Origin: an uncultured Reyranella sp.
GTDB lineage: Bacteria; Pseudomonadota; Alphaproteobacteria; Reyranellales; Reyranellaceae
DNA: 64,000 nt
Assembly (NCBI RefSeq): GCF_945957355.1
Contig: NZ_CAMFKM010000015.1
Location: 62,001-126,000, forward strand
Direction: 5' to 3'
Shown here: positions 1 through 10,675 of the stretch, piece by piece
How the letters are laid out: every line of letters starts with the position of its first letter
Position numbering within the stretch: the first letter of the stretch is position 1
Position numbers and translations under genes: made by a program
The notes under the pieces: model-generated
Seen by the model: only the letters and a program-made list of their open reading frames with translations
Database searches by the model: none
Told to the model about the DNA's origin: nothing

Positions 1-864
1 AAGCGGCGCTTCCGCGAGACGCGCCGGGGCCACGGCCTTCAGGAGCGTGCCGGCGTCGGCCGCGCGCGTCGCCATGGCGAGGCGGGCATTGGCGATCGGC
101 TGATAGTCGGGCGGCAACTTCGGCACGAGATCGCGCGCCACCTGGGGGCGGCCTTCACGCAGGATGCGGTCGAAGCGGGCGATCTGGTCCGGGGCTGTCA
201 GCAGCTGGGCGTAGCGATTGAGGAAATCGTTCTCGTCTGAACTGCGCAGCGTGGCGTTCTGCCAGGTGTCGCGGGCGAAGCGGGCGACGTCGTTGGGCGC
301 CGCCGTGCCGGCCGCCTCGAGCCGGCGCATGTGGCCGGTGCTGGTGAGCGGCGGGAAGGCCGTGAAGTAGCGGACGACGTCCGTGGCGGGAGTCTCGGGT
401 CCGATCCGGTCCTCCGCCTGGCGGCGCAGGACCTCAGGCTCGGGCCAGTCGGGCTGCTCGCGCAGGAAGCGCCAGGTCGCGGCGAAGCTCGCCTCGGTCC
501 GGGGGGCAAGCCGCAGGATGCTCCAGGCGACATAGCGATCGAGCAGGGTATTGCGGAAGTTGCTGACGACAGCTCGCGCATCGCTCCACCGGCCGTCGTC
601 GATCGCTTTCAGTGCCGTCGAGAAGGCCGCGACTTCCGCCGTGTTGAGCGGATTGGCGGCAACGGCCTGTGCGGGCGGCGCTGAGGCCGGCGACGGCGCA
701 CTTCCCTGCACGGATGATGCGGGCGGTGGCGCCGACGAAGGTGGAGGATCAGGCTTTTCGACGTCGCCCGGCAGCCGCCGCACGCCGGTGGTCGGCGCGG
801 CCGGCTGGGCCAGGGCGGGGGAGACCGCGAGCAGCGTCGCCAGCAGGATGAGGGGGGATTTCAT
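1..864 (-). CDS. Soluble lytic murein transglycosylase, N-terminal part (gene runs off the left edge)
   Basis: Reading the minus strand from an ATG at 864 gives an open frame of 288 codons to base 1 without a stop, so the gene is cut by the window edge. It begins with a signal peptide (MKSPLILLATLLAVSPALAQ), then a Pro/Ala-rich stretch to about residue 70, then an alpha-helical region with WxxxR and RYVAW-type segments like the superhelical U-domain of Slt transglycosylases. The catalytic domain would lie beyond the edge. Known role of the family: periplasmic cleavage of peptidoglycan glycan strands with 1,6-anhydro-muramyl ends. It is divergent from dapA across a 120-bp gap, a common alphaproteobacterial arrangement. 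The assignment rests on the N-terminal half only. Confidence 0.75.
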   Translation of the reverse strand, partial: MKSPLILLATLLAVSPALAQPAAPTTGVRRLPGDVEKPDPPPSSAPPPASSVQGSAPSPASAPPAQAVAANPLNTAEVAAFSTALKAIDDGRWSDARAVVSNFRNTLLDRYVAWSILRLAPRTEASFAATWRFLREQPDWPEPEVLRRQAEDRIGPETPATDVVRYFTAFPPLTSTGHMRRLEAAGTAAPNDVARFARDTWQNATLRSSDENDFLNRYAQLLTAPDQIARFDRILREGRPQVARDLVPKLPPDYQPIANARLAMATRAADAGTLLKAVAPARLAEAPL

Positions 865-984
865 GTGTTTCACGCCAGGAATCGTAGGCAGGGAGTTGCG
901 GCATCACAATGGCATGTTGCTCACCTTGCAGCGCCAAACCCCGGAGCCTAGAGTGGATCTTCAAGGGAAAATCGGAGGAAAGCC

Positions 985-1863
985 ATGTTCACCGGATCGC
1001 TCGTTGCGCTGATTACGCCGTTCAAGAACGGATCGGTGGACGAGAAGGGATTCGAGAAGTTCGTGGCCTGGCAGATCGAGGAAGGCACCGACGGGCTGGT
1101 TCCGTGCGGCACCACCGGTGAATCGCCGACCCTCTCGATGGAAGAGCATAAGCGCGTCATCGACATCTGCATCAGCGCGGCCAAAGGGTCGGGCGTGCCG
1201 GTCATTGCCGGCACGGGCTCGAACTCGACCGCCGAGGCGATCGAACTCACCCAGCACGCCAAGAAGGCCGGTGCCGACGGCGCCATGCTGGTCGTGCCCT
1301 ATTACAACAAGCCGACACAGGAAGGCCTGTTCCAGCACTTCAAGGCGGTGGCCGACGCCGTCGACATCCCCATCCTGCTCTACAATGTGCCGCCGCGTAC
1401 CGGCGGCGACATGCAGGTCGAGACGGTGATCAGGCTCTCGCAGGTCCGGAACATCGTGGGCATCAAGGATGCGAGCTACGACATGGCCCGCCCGACCCTG
1501 ACCCGCCTCAGGGCCAAGAAGGGCTTCGTGCAGCTCTCGGGCGAGGATGCGAGCGCCCTCGGCTTCCTGGCGCAGGGCGGCGACGGGTGCATCTCGGTGA
1601 CGGCCAACGTCGCGCCGCGCCTGTGTGGCGACATGCACGATGCGTGGAAGAAGCGCGATCTCGACAAGGCGTTCGAGTTGCAGGACCGGCTGATGCCGCT
1701 GCACAAGGCCATGTTTTGCGAGACCAGCCCGGGTCCGGTGAAATACGCCGCCGAGCTGATCGGCCAGTGCAGCGCCGAAATGCGCCTCCCGATGGTGCCG
1801 ATCGCCGAGAGCAGCAAAAAGGCCGTGCGCGAGGCCATGGTACAGGCCGGCCTCATTAACTAG
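985..1863 (+). CDS. dapA: 4-hydroxy-tetrahydrodipicolinate synthase
   Basis: Condenses pyruvate with aspartate semialdehyde, the first committed step to diaminopimelate and lysine, in the cytoplasm. The 292-aa length is standard. Visible active-site elements: GTTGE at 42-46, Tyr133 and Arg138 in YNVPPRTG, and the Schiff-base Lys161 in GIKDAS, which match the E. coli numbering. The ATG at 985 follows a GGAGG Shine-Dalgarno. It lies 32 bp upstream of smpB in the same direction, a conserved pair in alphaproteobacteria. Confidence 0.97.
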   Translation: MFTGSLVALITPFKNGSVDEKGFEKFVAWQIEEGTDGLVPCGTTGESPTLSMEEHKRVIDICISAAKGSGVPVIAGTGSNSTAEAIELTQHAKKAGADGAMLVVPYYNKPTQEGLFQHFKAVADAVDIPILLYNVPPRTGGDMQVETVIRLSQVRNIVGIKDASYDMARPTLTRLRAKKGFVQLSGEDASALGFLAQGGDGCISVTANVAPRLCGDMHDAWKKRDLDKAFELQDRLMPLHKAMFCETSPGPVKYAAELIGQCSAEMRLPMVPIAESSKKAVREAMVQAGLIN

Positions 1864-1895
1864 ATTAAGACTCCTAGAAGCTCACCGAGAGTCCT

Positions 1896-2369
1896 GTGGC
1901 CGCTAAACCGGAACTGGACCGCACCGTTGTGGCCCAGAACCGCAAGGCGCGGCACAACTACTTCATCGAAGAGACCTTCGAGGCCGGCCTGGCATTGACC
2001 GGGACCGAGGTGAAGTCGCTGCGCGGCGGGCGCAGTACGATTGCCGAATCCTATGTGACGGAAGAGGGCGGCGAGGCCTGGCTGGTCAACGCCAACATCC
2101 CGATCTACGCCTCCGGCAACCGCAACAATCACGAGCCGCGCCGGGCGCGCAAACTGCTGCTGCACCGGGGCCAGATCAACAAGCTGATCGGCGCCATCCA
2201 GCGCGAGGGCCGCACGGTCGTGCCGTTGCAGGTCTATTTCAATCCGCGCGGCCGGGCCAAGATCGAGATCGCGCTGGCCACCGGCAAGCAGGCGCACGAC
2301 AAGCGCCAGTCGATCAAGGATCGCGACTGGCAGCGCCAGCGCGCCCGGATGATGTCGTCCCGCCGATAG
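1896..2369 (+). CDS. smpB: SsrA-binding protein SmpB
   Basis: Partner of tmRNA in trans-translation rescue of stalled ribosomes. The 157-aa protein has the family landmarks: N-terminal ARHNYFIE, GTEVKSLR, SYV, the NPRGRAKIEIALA segment, and a basic C-terminal tail with KRQSIKDRDWQRQ. A GTG start at 1896 fits the N terminus. It is downstream of dapA and 16 bp upstream of an SDR gene. No tmRNA gene was recognised in the window. Confidence 0.97.
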   Translation: MAAKPELDRTVVAQNRKARHNYFIEETFEAGLALTGTEVKSLRGGRSTIAESYVTEEGGEAWLVNANIPIYASGNRNNHEPRRARKLLLHRGQINKLIGAIQREGRTVVPLQVYFNPRGRAKIEIALATGKQAHDKRQSIKDRDWQRQRARMMSSRR

Positions 2370-2385
2370 GGCGAAGGAGCAGGCG

Positions 2386-3057
2386 ATGAGTACAGTCCTG
2401 ATCACCGGCGCCGCCCGCGGCCTGGGACTCGACTTCGTGAAGCGGTACGCCGCCAAGGGCTGGAAGGTGCATGCCTGTGCCCGCACGCCAGATGCACTGG
2501 GCGGGGTGAAAGGCGACATCCATCCCCACAAGCTCGAGGTCACCGACTACGCCGCCGTGAAGGCGCTGGCGGCGAAGCTCAAGGGCGAGGCGATCGACGT
2601 GCTGATCTGCAACGCCGGCATCTCCGGCAAGGAGGCCACAGTCCTCGGTTCGCTCGATCCAGCGGTCTGGCGCGAGACGTTCGAGGTCAACGCGCTGGCG
2701 CCGCTGATGATGGCCGAATCGTTTGCCGACCATGTCGCGTCGTCCAGGGACCGCAAGCTGGTGGCCATCTCCAGCCGGCTCGGCAGTATCACCTTCGCCG
2801 ACAATGGCCGCTATTCCTATCGCGCCAGCAAGGCGGCGCTGAACATGGAATGGAAGGGCCTGTCGATCGATCTCGCGTCGAAGGGCGTGATCTGCGTCGT
2901 CCTGCATCCGGGCTGGGTGCAGACCGACATGGGCGGCTCTGCAGCGACGCTCACCATCGAGCAGAGCGTGCCTGCCATGGTGAAGGTGATCGACGGGCTG
3001 AAGCCCGCCGACAATGGCCGCTTCCTGAATTACGACGGCACCGAGTTGCCCTGGTAG
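2386..3057 (+). CDS. Short-chain dehydrogenase/reductase
   Basis: Classical SDR of 223 aa with the NAD(P)-binding TGAARGLG near residue 7, NAG in the central sheet (about residue 76), the catalytic Ser in ISSRLGS and the YRASK active-site pair. After the active site it has HPGWVQTDMGG, as in the C-factor/sniffer-type carbonyl reductases of unknown substrate. It starts 16 bp after smpB, with AAGGAG upstream. The stop is followed at once by the acyl-CoA dehydrogenase ATG, so the two are probably co-transcribed. The substrate is unknown. Confidence 0.85.
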   Translation: MSTVLITGAARGLGLDFVKRYAAKGWKVHACARTPDALGGVKGDIHPHKLEVTDYAAVKALAAKLKGEAIDVLICNAGISGKEATVLGSLDPAVWRETFEVNALAPLMMAESFADHVASSRDRKLVAISSRLGSITFADNGRYSYRASKAALNMEWKGLSIDLASKGVICVVLHPGWVQTDMGGSAATLTIEQSVPAMVKVIDGLKPADNGRFLNYDGTELPW

Positions 3058-3059
3058 CC

Positions 3060-4196
3060 ATGCTGCTCAACGAGGAACAGATACTCATCCGCGACACCGC
3101 CCGCGCTTTTGCGCAGGAGCAGGTGTTGCCCCATGTCCGGGCCTGGGAGGCCGCCGGCGAGATCCCGCGGTCCCTGCTGGCCGAGATGGGGCGCCTCGGT
3201 TTCATGGGCATGACGGTGCCCGCCGAATGGGGCGGGGCCGGTGCCGACATGGTGTCCTACGTGCTGGCTTTGGAGGAGATCGCGGCGGCCGACGGCGGCC
3301 TGTCGACGGTGATGAGCGTCAACAACTCGCCCGACTGCGCCGCGTTGCTGGCCTACGGGTCGGACGAGCAGAAGGAAAGGTGGCTGAAGCCGCTGGCGCG
3401 TGGCGAGATGCTGGGCGCCTTCTGCCTCACCGAGCCGCACGCGGGCTCCGATGCCTCCAACCTGAAGACGCGGGCCGAGCGGCGCGGCAACGGCTGGGTG
3501 CTGAACGGGGTGAAGCAGTTCATCACCTCGGGCCGCACCGCCGACATGGCGCTGGTCTTCGCCGTCACCGATCCGTCTTCGCCCAAGCGCGGCATTTCAT
3601 GCTTCATCGTGCCGACCGACACGCCGGGCTATCGCGTTGCCTCGGTCGAGAAGAAACTCGGCCAGAAATCTTCCGACACCTGCCAGATCGCCTTCGAGGA
3701 CTGCACCGTCGGCGCGGACGCGATGCTGGGCGGAGAGGGCGAGGGCTATCGCGTGGCGCTGGCCAACCTGTCGGTCGGGCGCATCGGCATCGCAGCGCAG
3801 TCGGTGGGCATGGCGCGCGCCGCCTTCGAGGCCGCACGCAGCTACGCCCAGGAGCGCGAAGCCTTCGGCACGAAGATCGTGAACCATCAGGCGGTCCTGT
3901 TCCGGCTGGCCGACATGGCCACCAAGGTCACGGTCGCCCGGCAGATGGTGCTGCATGCGGCAACATTGCGCGATGCCGGCCGTCCATGCCTCACCGAGGC
4001 CGCAATGGCGAAGCTATATGCATCCGAGATGGCCGAGGAAGTGTGCTCGGCCGCAATTCAGATCCACGGCGGGTACGGTTACGTCTCCGACTATCTGGTG
4101 GAGAAGATCTGGAGAGATGTGCGCGTCTGCCAGATCTACGAGGGCACCAGCGACGTCCAGCGCATCCTGATCGGCCGTGGCTTGGCTGCCTTATAG
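3060..4196 (+). CDS. Acyl-CoA dehydrogenase
   Basis: FAD-dependent alpha,beta-dehydrogenation of an acyl-CoA. The 378-aa protein has the family signatures: FCLTEPHAGSDAS in the middle domain, the REAFGTKI segment, and the C-terminal IHGGYGYVSDYLVEKIWRD / IYEGTSDVQRI region. The ATG at 3060 begins 2 bp after the SDR stop. Its position before methylcrotonyl-CoA carboxylase suggests a short or branched-chain substrate such as isovaleryl-CoA, but the specificity is inferred from context only. Confidence 0.9.
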   Translation: MLLNEEQILIRDTARAFAQEQVLPHVRAWEAAGEIPRSLLAEMGRLGFMGMTVPAEWGGAGADMVSYVLALEEIAAADGGLSTVMSVNNSPDCAALLAYGSDEQKERWLKPLARGEMLGAFCLTEPHAGSDASNLKTRAERRGNGWVLNGVKQFITSGRTADMALVFAVTDPSSPKRGISCFIVPTDTPGYRVASVEKKLGQKSSDTCQIAFEDCTVGADAMLGGEGEGYRVALANLSVGRIGIAAQSVGMARAAFEAARSYAQEREAFGTKIVNHQAVLFRLADMATKVTVARQMVLHAATLRDAGRPCLTEAAMAKLYASEMAEEVCSAAIQIHGGYGYVSDYLVEKIWRDVRVCQIYEGTSDVQRILIGRGLAAL

Positions 4197-4299
4197 GCTC
4201 GCGCCTTTCGCTTGTTCCCGGGCACGCAGCGTGCGAACATCACGCCGTGTGAAGGCCGCTGAAAGCGGTTTTGGGGAGCTGGGGGGAGCCGGGCGACGG

Positions 4300-5394
4300 A
4301 TGGTGTCGGTCGTGCGCCGTAACATTGTGAAACTCATTGCACTCGCCGCGGCACTGCTGCCGGTGACGGGCACCGTTTTCGCCCAGGATACCAAGGCGGT
4401 TCCCAAGAACGTGGCCGCGCCGTCGACCACGCGGGTCATCCAGATGCAGACGGCCTTCAATCCGGCCTTGCCGGGCTCCGGCGAAGGCGTCCGCGTCTTC
4501 ACCCGGTCGGTGAAGCACATGACGGCCGGTGCCGTCGCCATCAAGATCCTGGAGCCGGGCCGGGTCGCGCCGACGGCCGAGATGCTCGACGCCATCGTCG
4601 CGGGCGATCTCGAGGCCGCCTTCACCTGGTCGGGCTACGCCGCCAGCAAGGCGCCCGTATTCAACATCTTCGCCACGGTGCCGTTCGGGCTCGGGCCGGA
4701 GGATATGATCTCCTGGATGCTGGAGGGCGACGGCGCCCGCATCCACCGCGACGCCTACGACAAGCTGGGCGTGACCGGCATTCCCTGCGGCATCCAGGGT
4801 CCCAAGGGAGGCGGCTGGTTCCGCGGCGAGGTCAACACGGTCGCCGACTTCAAGGGCTTGAGGCTGCGATACGGCAAGCTGGCGGCAGAAGTAATCGCGC
4901 GCCTGGGCGCGGTTGCCGTGCCGCTGCCGCCGGGCGAGTTCTTCTACAAGCTGCAGCAGGGCAACGTGGATGGCGGCGAGATGTCCACGCCCGCCATGGA
5001 TGCGGCGCTCGGCTTCGACAAGCTCGGCCTTCCTTACTATCTTCCGGGCTGGCAGCAGCCCTCGGCCGTGCTCGACTTCCTGATGCGCAAGGACAAGTGG
5101 GCGGCTCTGCCGGCCTCCCTGCGCGCACAGATCCAGACGGCCTGCCAGGCCAACATCGCCTGGATGCTCGGCCGCTCTCCCAATGTGCAGGGGGTCGCGC
5201 TGGAGAAGCTGAAGGCGTCGGGCGTCGAAGTCCGGGAATGGGCGCCGGACGTCCTGGCCGCCTTCCGCAAGAACAGCGAGATCGTGGTCAAGGATCTGGC
5301 CGAGCGGGACGCCGACTTCGCGGCGGCGCTCGCCAATCAACAGGCTTTCATTGCCCAGGCCGCGCACTGGCGCGCCCTCTCTCGCCTGCCGTAA
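4300..5394 (+). CDS. TRAP transporter solute-binding subunit (DctP family)
   Basis: Periplasmic receptor of a TRAP carboxylate transporter. The ATG at 4300, after a GGGGGGAG stretch, gives 364 aa with a signal peptide ending near FAQD. An earlier in-frame start would add an Arg-rich leader with no signal sequence. Family features are the GLRLRYGK segment and the VDGGEMSTPAMDAALGF region. No DctQ/DctM membrane subunits are adjacent, so it is an orphan receptor here. Its place before carboxylase genes suggests a branched-chain or keto acid ligand (inference). Confidence 0.85.
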   Translation: MVSVVRRNIVKLIALAAALLPVTGTVFAQDTKAVPKNVAAPSTTRVIQMQTAFNPALPGSGEGVRVFTRSVKHMTAGAVAIKILEPGRVAPTAEMLDAIVAGDLEAAFTWSGYAASKAPVFNIFATVPFGLGPEDMISWMLEGDGARIHRDAYDKLGVTGIPCGIQGPKGGGWFRGEVNTVADFKGLRLRYGKLAAEVIARLGAVAVPLPPGEFFYKLQQGNVDGGEMSTPAMDAALGFDKLGLPYYLPGWQQPSAVLDFLMRKDKWAALPASLRAQIQTACQANIAWMLGRSPNVQGVALEKLKASGVEVREWAPDVLAAFRKNSEIVVKDLAERDADFAAALANQQAFIAQAAHWRALSRLP

Positions 5395-5420
5395 CCGCCG
5401 GCTTGCACGCGGTCCCGGGT

Positions 5421-5437
5421 CCGGGCAGTTTGCCCGG
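5421..5437 (+). promoter_or_regulatory. Hairpin abutting the carboxylase start codon
   Basis: CCGGGCA (5421-5427) and TGCCCGG (5431-5437) form a 7-bp perfect GC-rich stem with a 3-nt loop, ending 2 nt before the ATG at 5440 of the methylcrotonyl-CoA carboxylase gene. No Shine-Dalgarno sequence is visible there. It could limit initiation or be a short transcript-end structure for the upstream gene; no U-run follows. Confidence 0.4.
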
Positions 5438-5439
5438 GC

Positions 5440-7047
5440 ATGACCGTACTTTCCTCCCAGATCGACACCCGTTCCGACACTTTCAAGCGCAACGCCGAGG
5501 CGATGCGGGCGCTGGTCGAGGATTTGCGCCGCCGCACCGACACGGTCCGCCTGGGCGGCGGCGAGGACTCGCGCAAGCGCCACGTCGCCCGCGGCAAGCT
5601 GCTGCCGCGCGAGCGGGTGCGCGCTCTGCTCGATCCGGGCTCTCCCTTCCTCGAACTGTCGCCGCTGGCGGCGCTCGACATGTACGACAACGAGGCGCCG
5701 GGCTCGGGCGTGATCACCGGCATCGGCCGCGTGAGCGGCGTCGAATGCGTGATCGTGTGCAACGACGCCACGGTGAAGGGCGGCACCTACTATCCGATGA
5801 CGGTGAAGAAGCATCTCCGCGCCCAGGAAGTGGCGATGGAGAACCGGCTTCCCTGCATCTACCTCGTGGATTCCGGTGGCGCCAACCTGCCGCAATGGCC
5901 TGACGTCTTTCCCGACAAGCACCATTTCGGCCGCATCTTCTATAATCAGGCCAACATGTCGGCCCAGGGCATCCCGCAGGTCGCGGTGGTGATGGGCTCG
6001 TGCACGGCGGGCGGCGCCTATGTGCCGGCGATGAGCGACGAGACGGTGATCGTGCGCAAGCAGGGCACGATCTTCCTCGCCGGCCCGCCGCTGGTGAAGG
6101 CCGCGATCGGCGAGGTGGTGAGTGCCGAAGACCTGGGCGGCGCCGACGTCCATGCCCGCACCTCAGGTGTCGCCGACCACTATGCCCAGAACGACAGCCA
6201 TGCGCTGGGCATCGCCCGGCGCATCGTGGCCAACCTCAACTGGAAGAAATGCCCGTCAGCGTCGCTGCTGCCGCCGCGCGATCCCAGATACGGCGCCGAG
6301 GAACTCTACGGGGTGGTTCCCATGGACACCCGCACGCCCTACGACATCCGCGAGATCATCGCGCGCCTGGTCGACGGCAGTGAGCTCGACGAGTTCAAGC
6401 ATCTCTACGGCACGACGATCGTCACCGGCTTCGCGCGCATCTGGGGCTATGCGGTGGGCATCGTGGCCAACAACGGCATCCTGTTCAACGAATCGGCGCT
6501 GAAGGCGGCCCACTTCATCGAACTGTGCGGCCAGCGCGGCATCCCGCTCTTGTTCCTGCAGAACATCACCGGCTTCATGGTCGGCCGGAAGTACGAGGCG
6601 GGCGGCATCGCGCGCGACGGCGCCAAGCTGGTGACCGCGGTCTCCACCGTGAACGTGCCGAAGTTCACGGTGATCGTCGGCGGCAGCTACGGCGCCGGCA
6701 ATTACGGCATGTGCGGCCGCGCCTACAGCCCGCGCTTCCTGTGGATGTGGCCGTCGGCGCGCATCTCGGTGATGGGTGGAGAGCAGGCGGCGAGTGTGCT
6801 CGCCACCGTCCGGCGCGACAATATCGAGGGCAAGGGCGGCACCTGGCCCAAGGACGAGGAAGAGAAGTTCAAGCAGCCGATCCGCGAGGCCTATGAGCGC
6901 GAGGGCCATCCCTATTATGCGACGGCGCGCCTGTGGGACGACGGCATACTCGATCCGCTCGACACGCGCATGACCCTGGGCCTCGCGCTCTCCGCCGCGA
7001 TGAACCAGCCGATCGGACCGACCAAGTTCGGCGTCTTCCGGATGTGA
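5440..7047 (+). CDS. liuB: Methylcrotonyl-CoA carboxylase, carboxyltransferase (beta) subunit
   Basis: Transfers the carboxyl group from carboxybiotin to 3-methylcrotonyl-CoA in leucine degradation. At 535 aa it has the two crotonase-like carboxyltransferase halves. Recognisable segments are RHVARGKLLPRERV (near 47), GGTYYPMTVKKHLRAQE, the VDSGGANLPQW region and IFYNQANMSAQGIPQ, plus a C-terminal GGSYGAGNYGMCGRAYSPRF. The N terminus fits the LiuB family, which supports the ATG at 5440 despite the absent Shine-Dalgarno. It is followed at 7 bp by the hydratase and then the alpha subunit. Confidence 0.93.
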   Translation: MTVLSSQIDTRSDTFKRNAEAMRALVEDLRRRTDTVRLGGGEDSRKRHVARGKLLPRERVRALLDPGSPFLELSPLAALDMYDNEAPGSGVITGIGRVSGVECVIVCNDATVKGGTYYPMTVKKHLRAQEVAMENRLPCIYLVDSGGANLPQWPDVFPDKHHFGRIFYNQANMSAQGIPQVAVVMGSCTAGGAYVPAMSDETVIVRKQGTIFLAGPPLVKAAIGEVVSAEDLGGADVHARTSGVADHYAQNDSHALGIARRIVANLNWKKCPSASLLPPRDPRYGAEELYGVVPMDTRTPYDIREIIARLVDGSELDEFKHLYGTTIVTGFARIWGYAVGIVANNGILFNESALKAAHFIELCGQRGIPLLFLQNITGFMVGRKYEAGGIARDGAKLVTAVSTVNVPKFTVIVGGSYGAGNYGMCGRAYSPRFLWMWPSARISVMGGEQAASVLATVRRDNIEGKGGTWPKDEEEKFKQPIREAYEREGHPYYATARLWDDGILDPLDTRMTLGLALSAAMNQPIGPTKFGVFRM

Positions 7048-7054
7048 TCCGGAC

Positions 7055-7836
7055 ATGACCGATCCTATCCTGACGAAGATCGAGGGCGGCGTGGCCACGC
7101 TCACCCTCAACCGCCCCAAGGCGATGAACTCGTTCGATGGCGACACGGCGCGCGCCATCGTCGACGCGGTGGTTGCCTTCGCCGCCGACGAGGCCGTGCG
7201 AATGCTCGTCCTCGCGAGCGAAGGACCGGTGTTCTCCGCCGGCGGCGACTTCAACTGGGTGCTCACCTGGCCCGAACTCGACGCCATCACCCGCAAGGTC
7301 GGCGCCGATTCGATGATGGCGGCGGTCCAGGCGGTCTACGATTTTCCCAAGCCCTCGATCGCGCGCGTGCAGGGCGCCGCGGTGGGCGGCGGGATCGGCC
7401 TGATGCTGGCCTGCGATTTCGCGGTCGCCGTCTCCTCGGCGCGCTTCGGGCTCACCTCGGCTCGCAACGGCCTGCTGGCCGGCATCGCCATCCCGGTGCT
7501 GATCCAGGCGGTGGGCCCACGCATGGCGCGGCAGCTCCTGATGCATGGCGGCATGTTCGATGCCGCGACCGCGCTGCGCATCGGGCTGGTCGACCAGGTG
7601 GTCGAGGCCGACGCGCTCGACGCGACGGTCGCCGCGCTCACCGACGAACTGCGCCGCGGCGCACCGTCGGTTCAGACCCTGGTCAAGAAGCTGATCACCG
7701 AGATCGACGCCATGCCGCATGACGGCGCGGTGGCCGACCTGATCGGCGAGCATGTCGCCGTCCAGTGCACGACCGACGACGCGATCGAAGGCATGAGCGC
7801 GTTCCTCGCCAAGCGCAAACCGAAGTGGGCCGTCTG

Positions 7837-7837
<1 letters not shown>
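7055..7837 (+). CDS. Enoyl-CoA hydratase/isomerase family protein (candidate methylglutaconyl-CoA hydratase)
   Basis: Crotonase-fold protein of 260 aa. It has the oxyanion-hole segment GPVFSAGGDFN near residue 55 and the AAVGGGIGLMLACD helix near 110. Between the two carboxylase subunits, LiuC-type hydration of 3-methylglutaconyl-CoA is the likely job. Against a firm call, the residue after the GGG helix shows ARFGLTSARNGL, where LiuC proteins usually have a Glu-bearing version, so the substrate could differ. Its stop overlaps the alpha-subunit ATG (TGATG). Confidence 0.8.
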
Positions 7838-9840
<2,003 letters not shown>

Positions 9841-9879
9841 GCGTGCCATGAGATCGCGCTCGACGGACCGGTCCCGCCA

Positions 9880-10086
9880 ATGATGACGATCACTTTCGCC
9901 GTACTGTTGGCGGCGTTTGTGTTTCGTATTTCGAATCTGCCGCGCCCGGCGATGGCCTGTCTGGTCCTGTCGTTCGTCATGGTCGTCGGCATTTTTTTCT
10001 GGGAGATCTACAGCCCCGAATATGGCTTCCGCATGCCTTGGCTGCAGGTCGACCTGAGGCACGCTGCCCCTGCGGGAAGCACCTGA
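9880..10086 (+). CDS. Small membrane protein, DUF5993-like
   Basis: A 68-aa protein with two predicted membrane helices (about 2-20 and 26-44) and a short polar tail. Its stop directly abuts the ATG of the DsbB-like gene. A short two-helix protein of the DUF5993 type is often found immediately before this DsbB variant, which is the basis of the call. Function is unknown. Confidence 0.6.
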   Translation: MMTITFAVLLAAFVFRISNLPRPAMACLVLSFVMVVGIFFWEIYSPEYGFRMPWLQVDLRHAAPAGST

Positions 10087-10662
10087 ATGCCCGGCCTGCG
10101 CGTCGAGCCTGCCTCCCTGGTCATGCTGGATCGGTTCGTCCTGCTGCTCCTGACGACGATTTTGGCGGCAATTCTGACCGCCGCGATGGTCATGCAGTTT
10201 GCCTTCGGGGAGATCCCGTGCCCGCTGTGCCTGCTCCAGCGAGTCGCCATGTTCGGCTGTTGCTTCGGGCTGCTTCATCAACTCCGCGCGCGTGAATCGG
10301 AGCGTGGCGGCGGCGTCGCCCTGCTCTTTGCCCTGCTGCTCCTCGTCATCGCCTCCAGGCAGACCTTGCTCGATCTCGTCCCACGCCCCGGTCATGCCTA
10401 CATCGGCAGTGCGGTCTTCGGCATTCACATGCCGGTCTGGTCGGTCGTGATTGGCGTGTCCCTGATGCTGGCCCTGGCGCTTCGGCTCACGCTCTTCGGA
10501 GCTCCGCGCCTTCTGCCGCAAACCGGACGGCCACCGCTTGCCCGGGCAGCGCGCCTTCTGGAATTTTACGTCGTGATGATTTGCGTCATCAATTTTGCTT
10601 CGGTGGTGCTCCAGTGCGGCCTCGGCGAATGCCACACGTCCGGATATCGGCTCCTCGCATGA
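10087..10662 (+). CDS. Disulfide bond formation protein B family
   Basis: Integral membrane thiol oxidase of 191 aa with four predicted helices. The quinone-side CxxC is present as CPLCLLQR after helix 1. The usual periplasmic-loop Cys pair is absent, and the only other cysteine pair is near the C terminus (LQCGLGECH), as in the DsbB-like variant that travels with DUF5993. Expected role is reoxidation of a DsbA-like protein; the partner is not in the window. The next gene is convergent. Confidence 0.8.
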   Translation: MPGLRVEPASLVMLDRFVLLLLTTILAAILTAAMVMQFAFGEIPCPLCLLQRVAMFGCCFGLLHQLRARESERGGGVALLFALLLLVIASRQTLLDLVPRPGHAYIGSAVFGIHMPVWSVVIGVSLMLALALRLTLFGAPRLLPQTGRPPLARAARLLEFYVVMICVINFASVVLQCGLGECHTSGYRLLA

Positions 10663-10675
10663 ATGCCTTGCTGGT

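Noticed and set aside
4240..6153. A 637-aa minus-strand reading frame
   Set aside because: It is antisense to the TRAP receptor and carboxylase genes, His/Arg-rich, and shows no domain.
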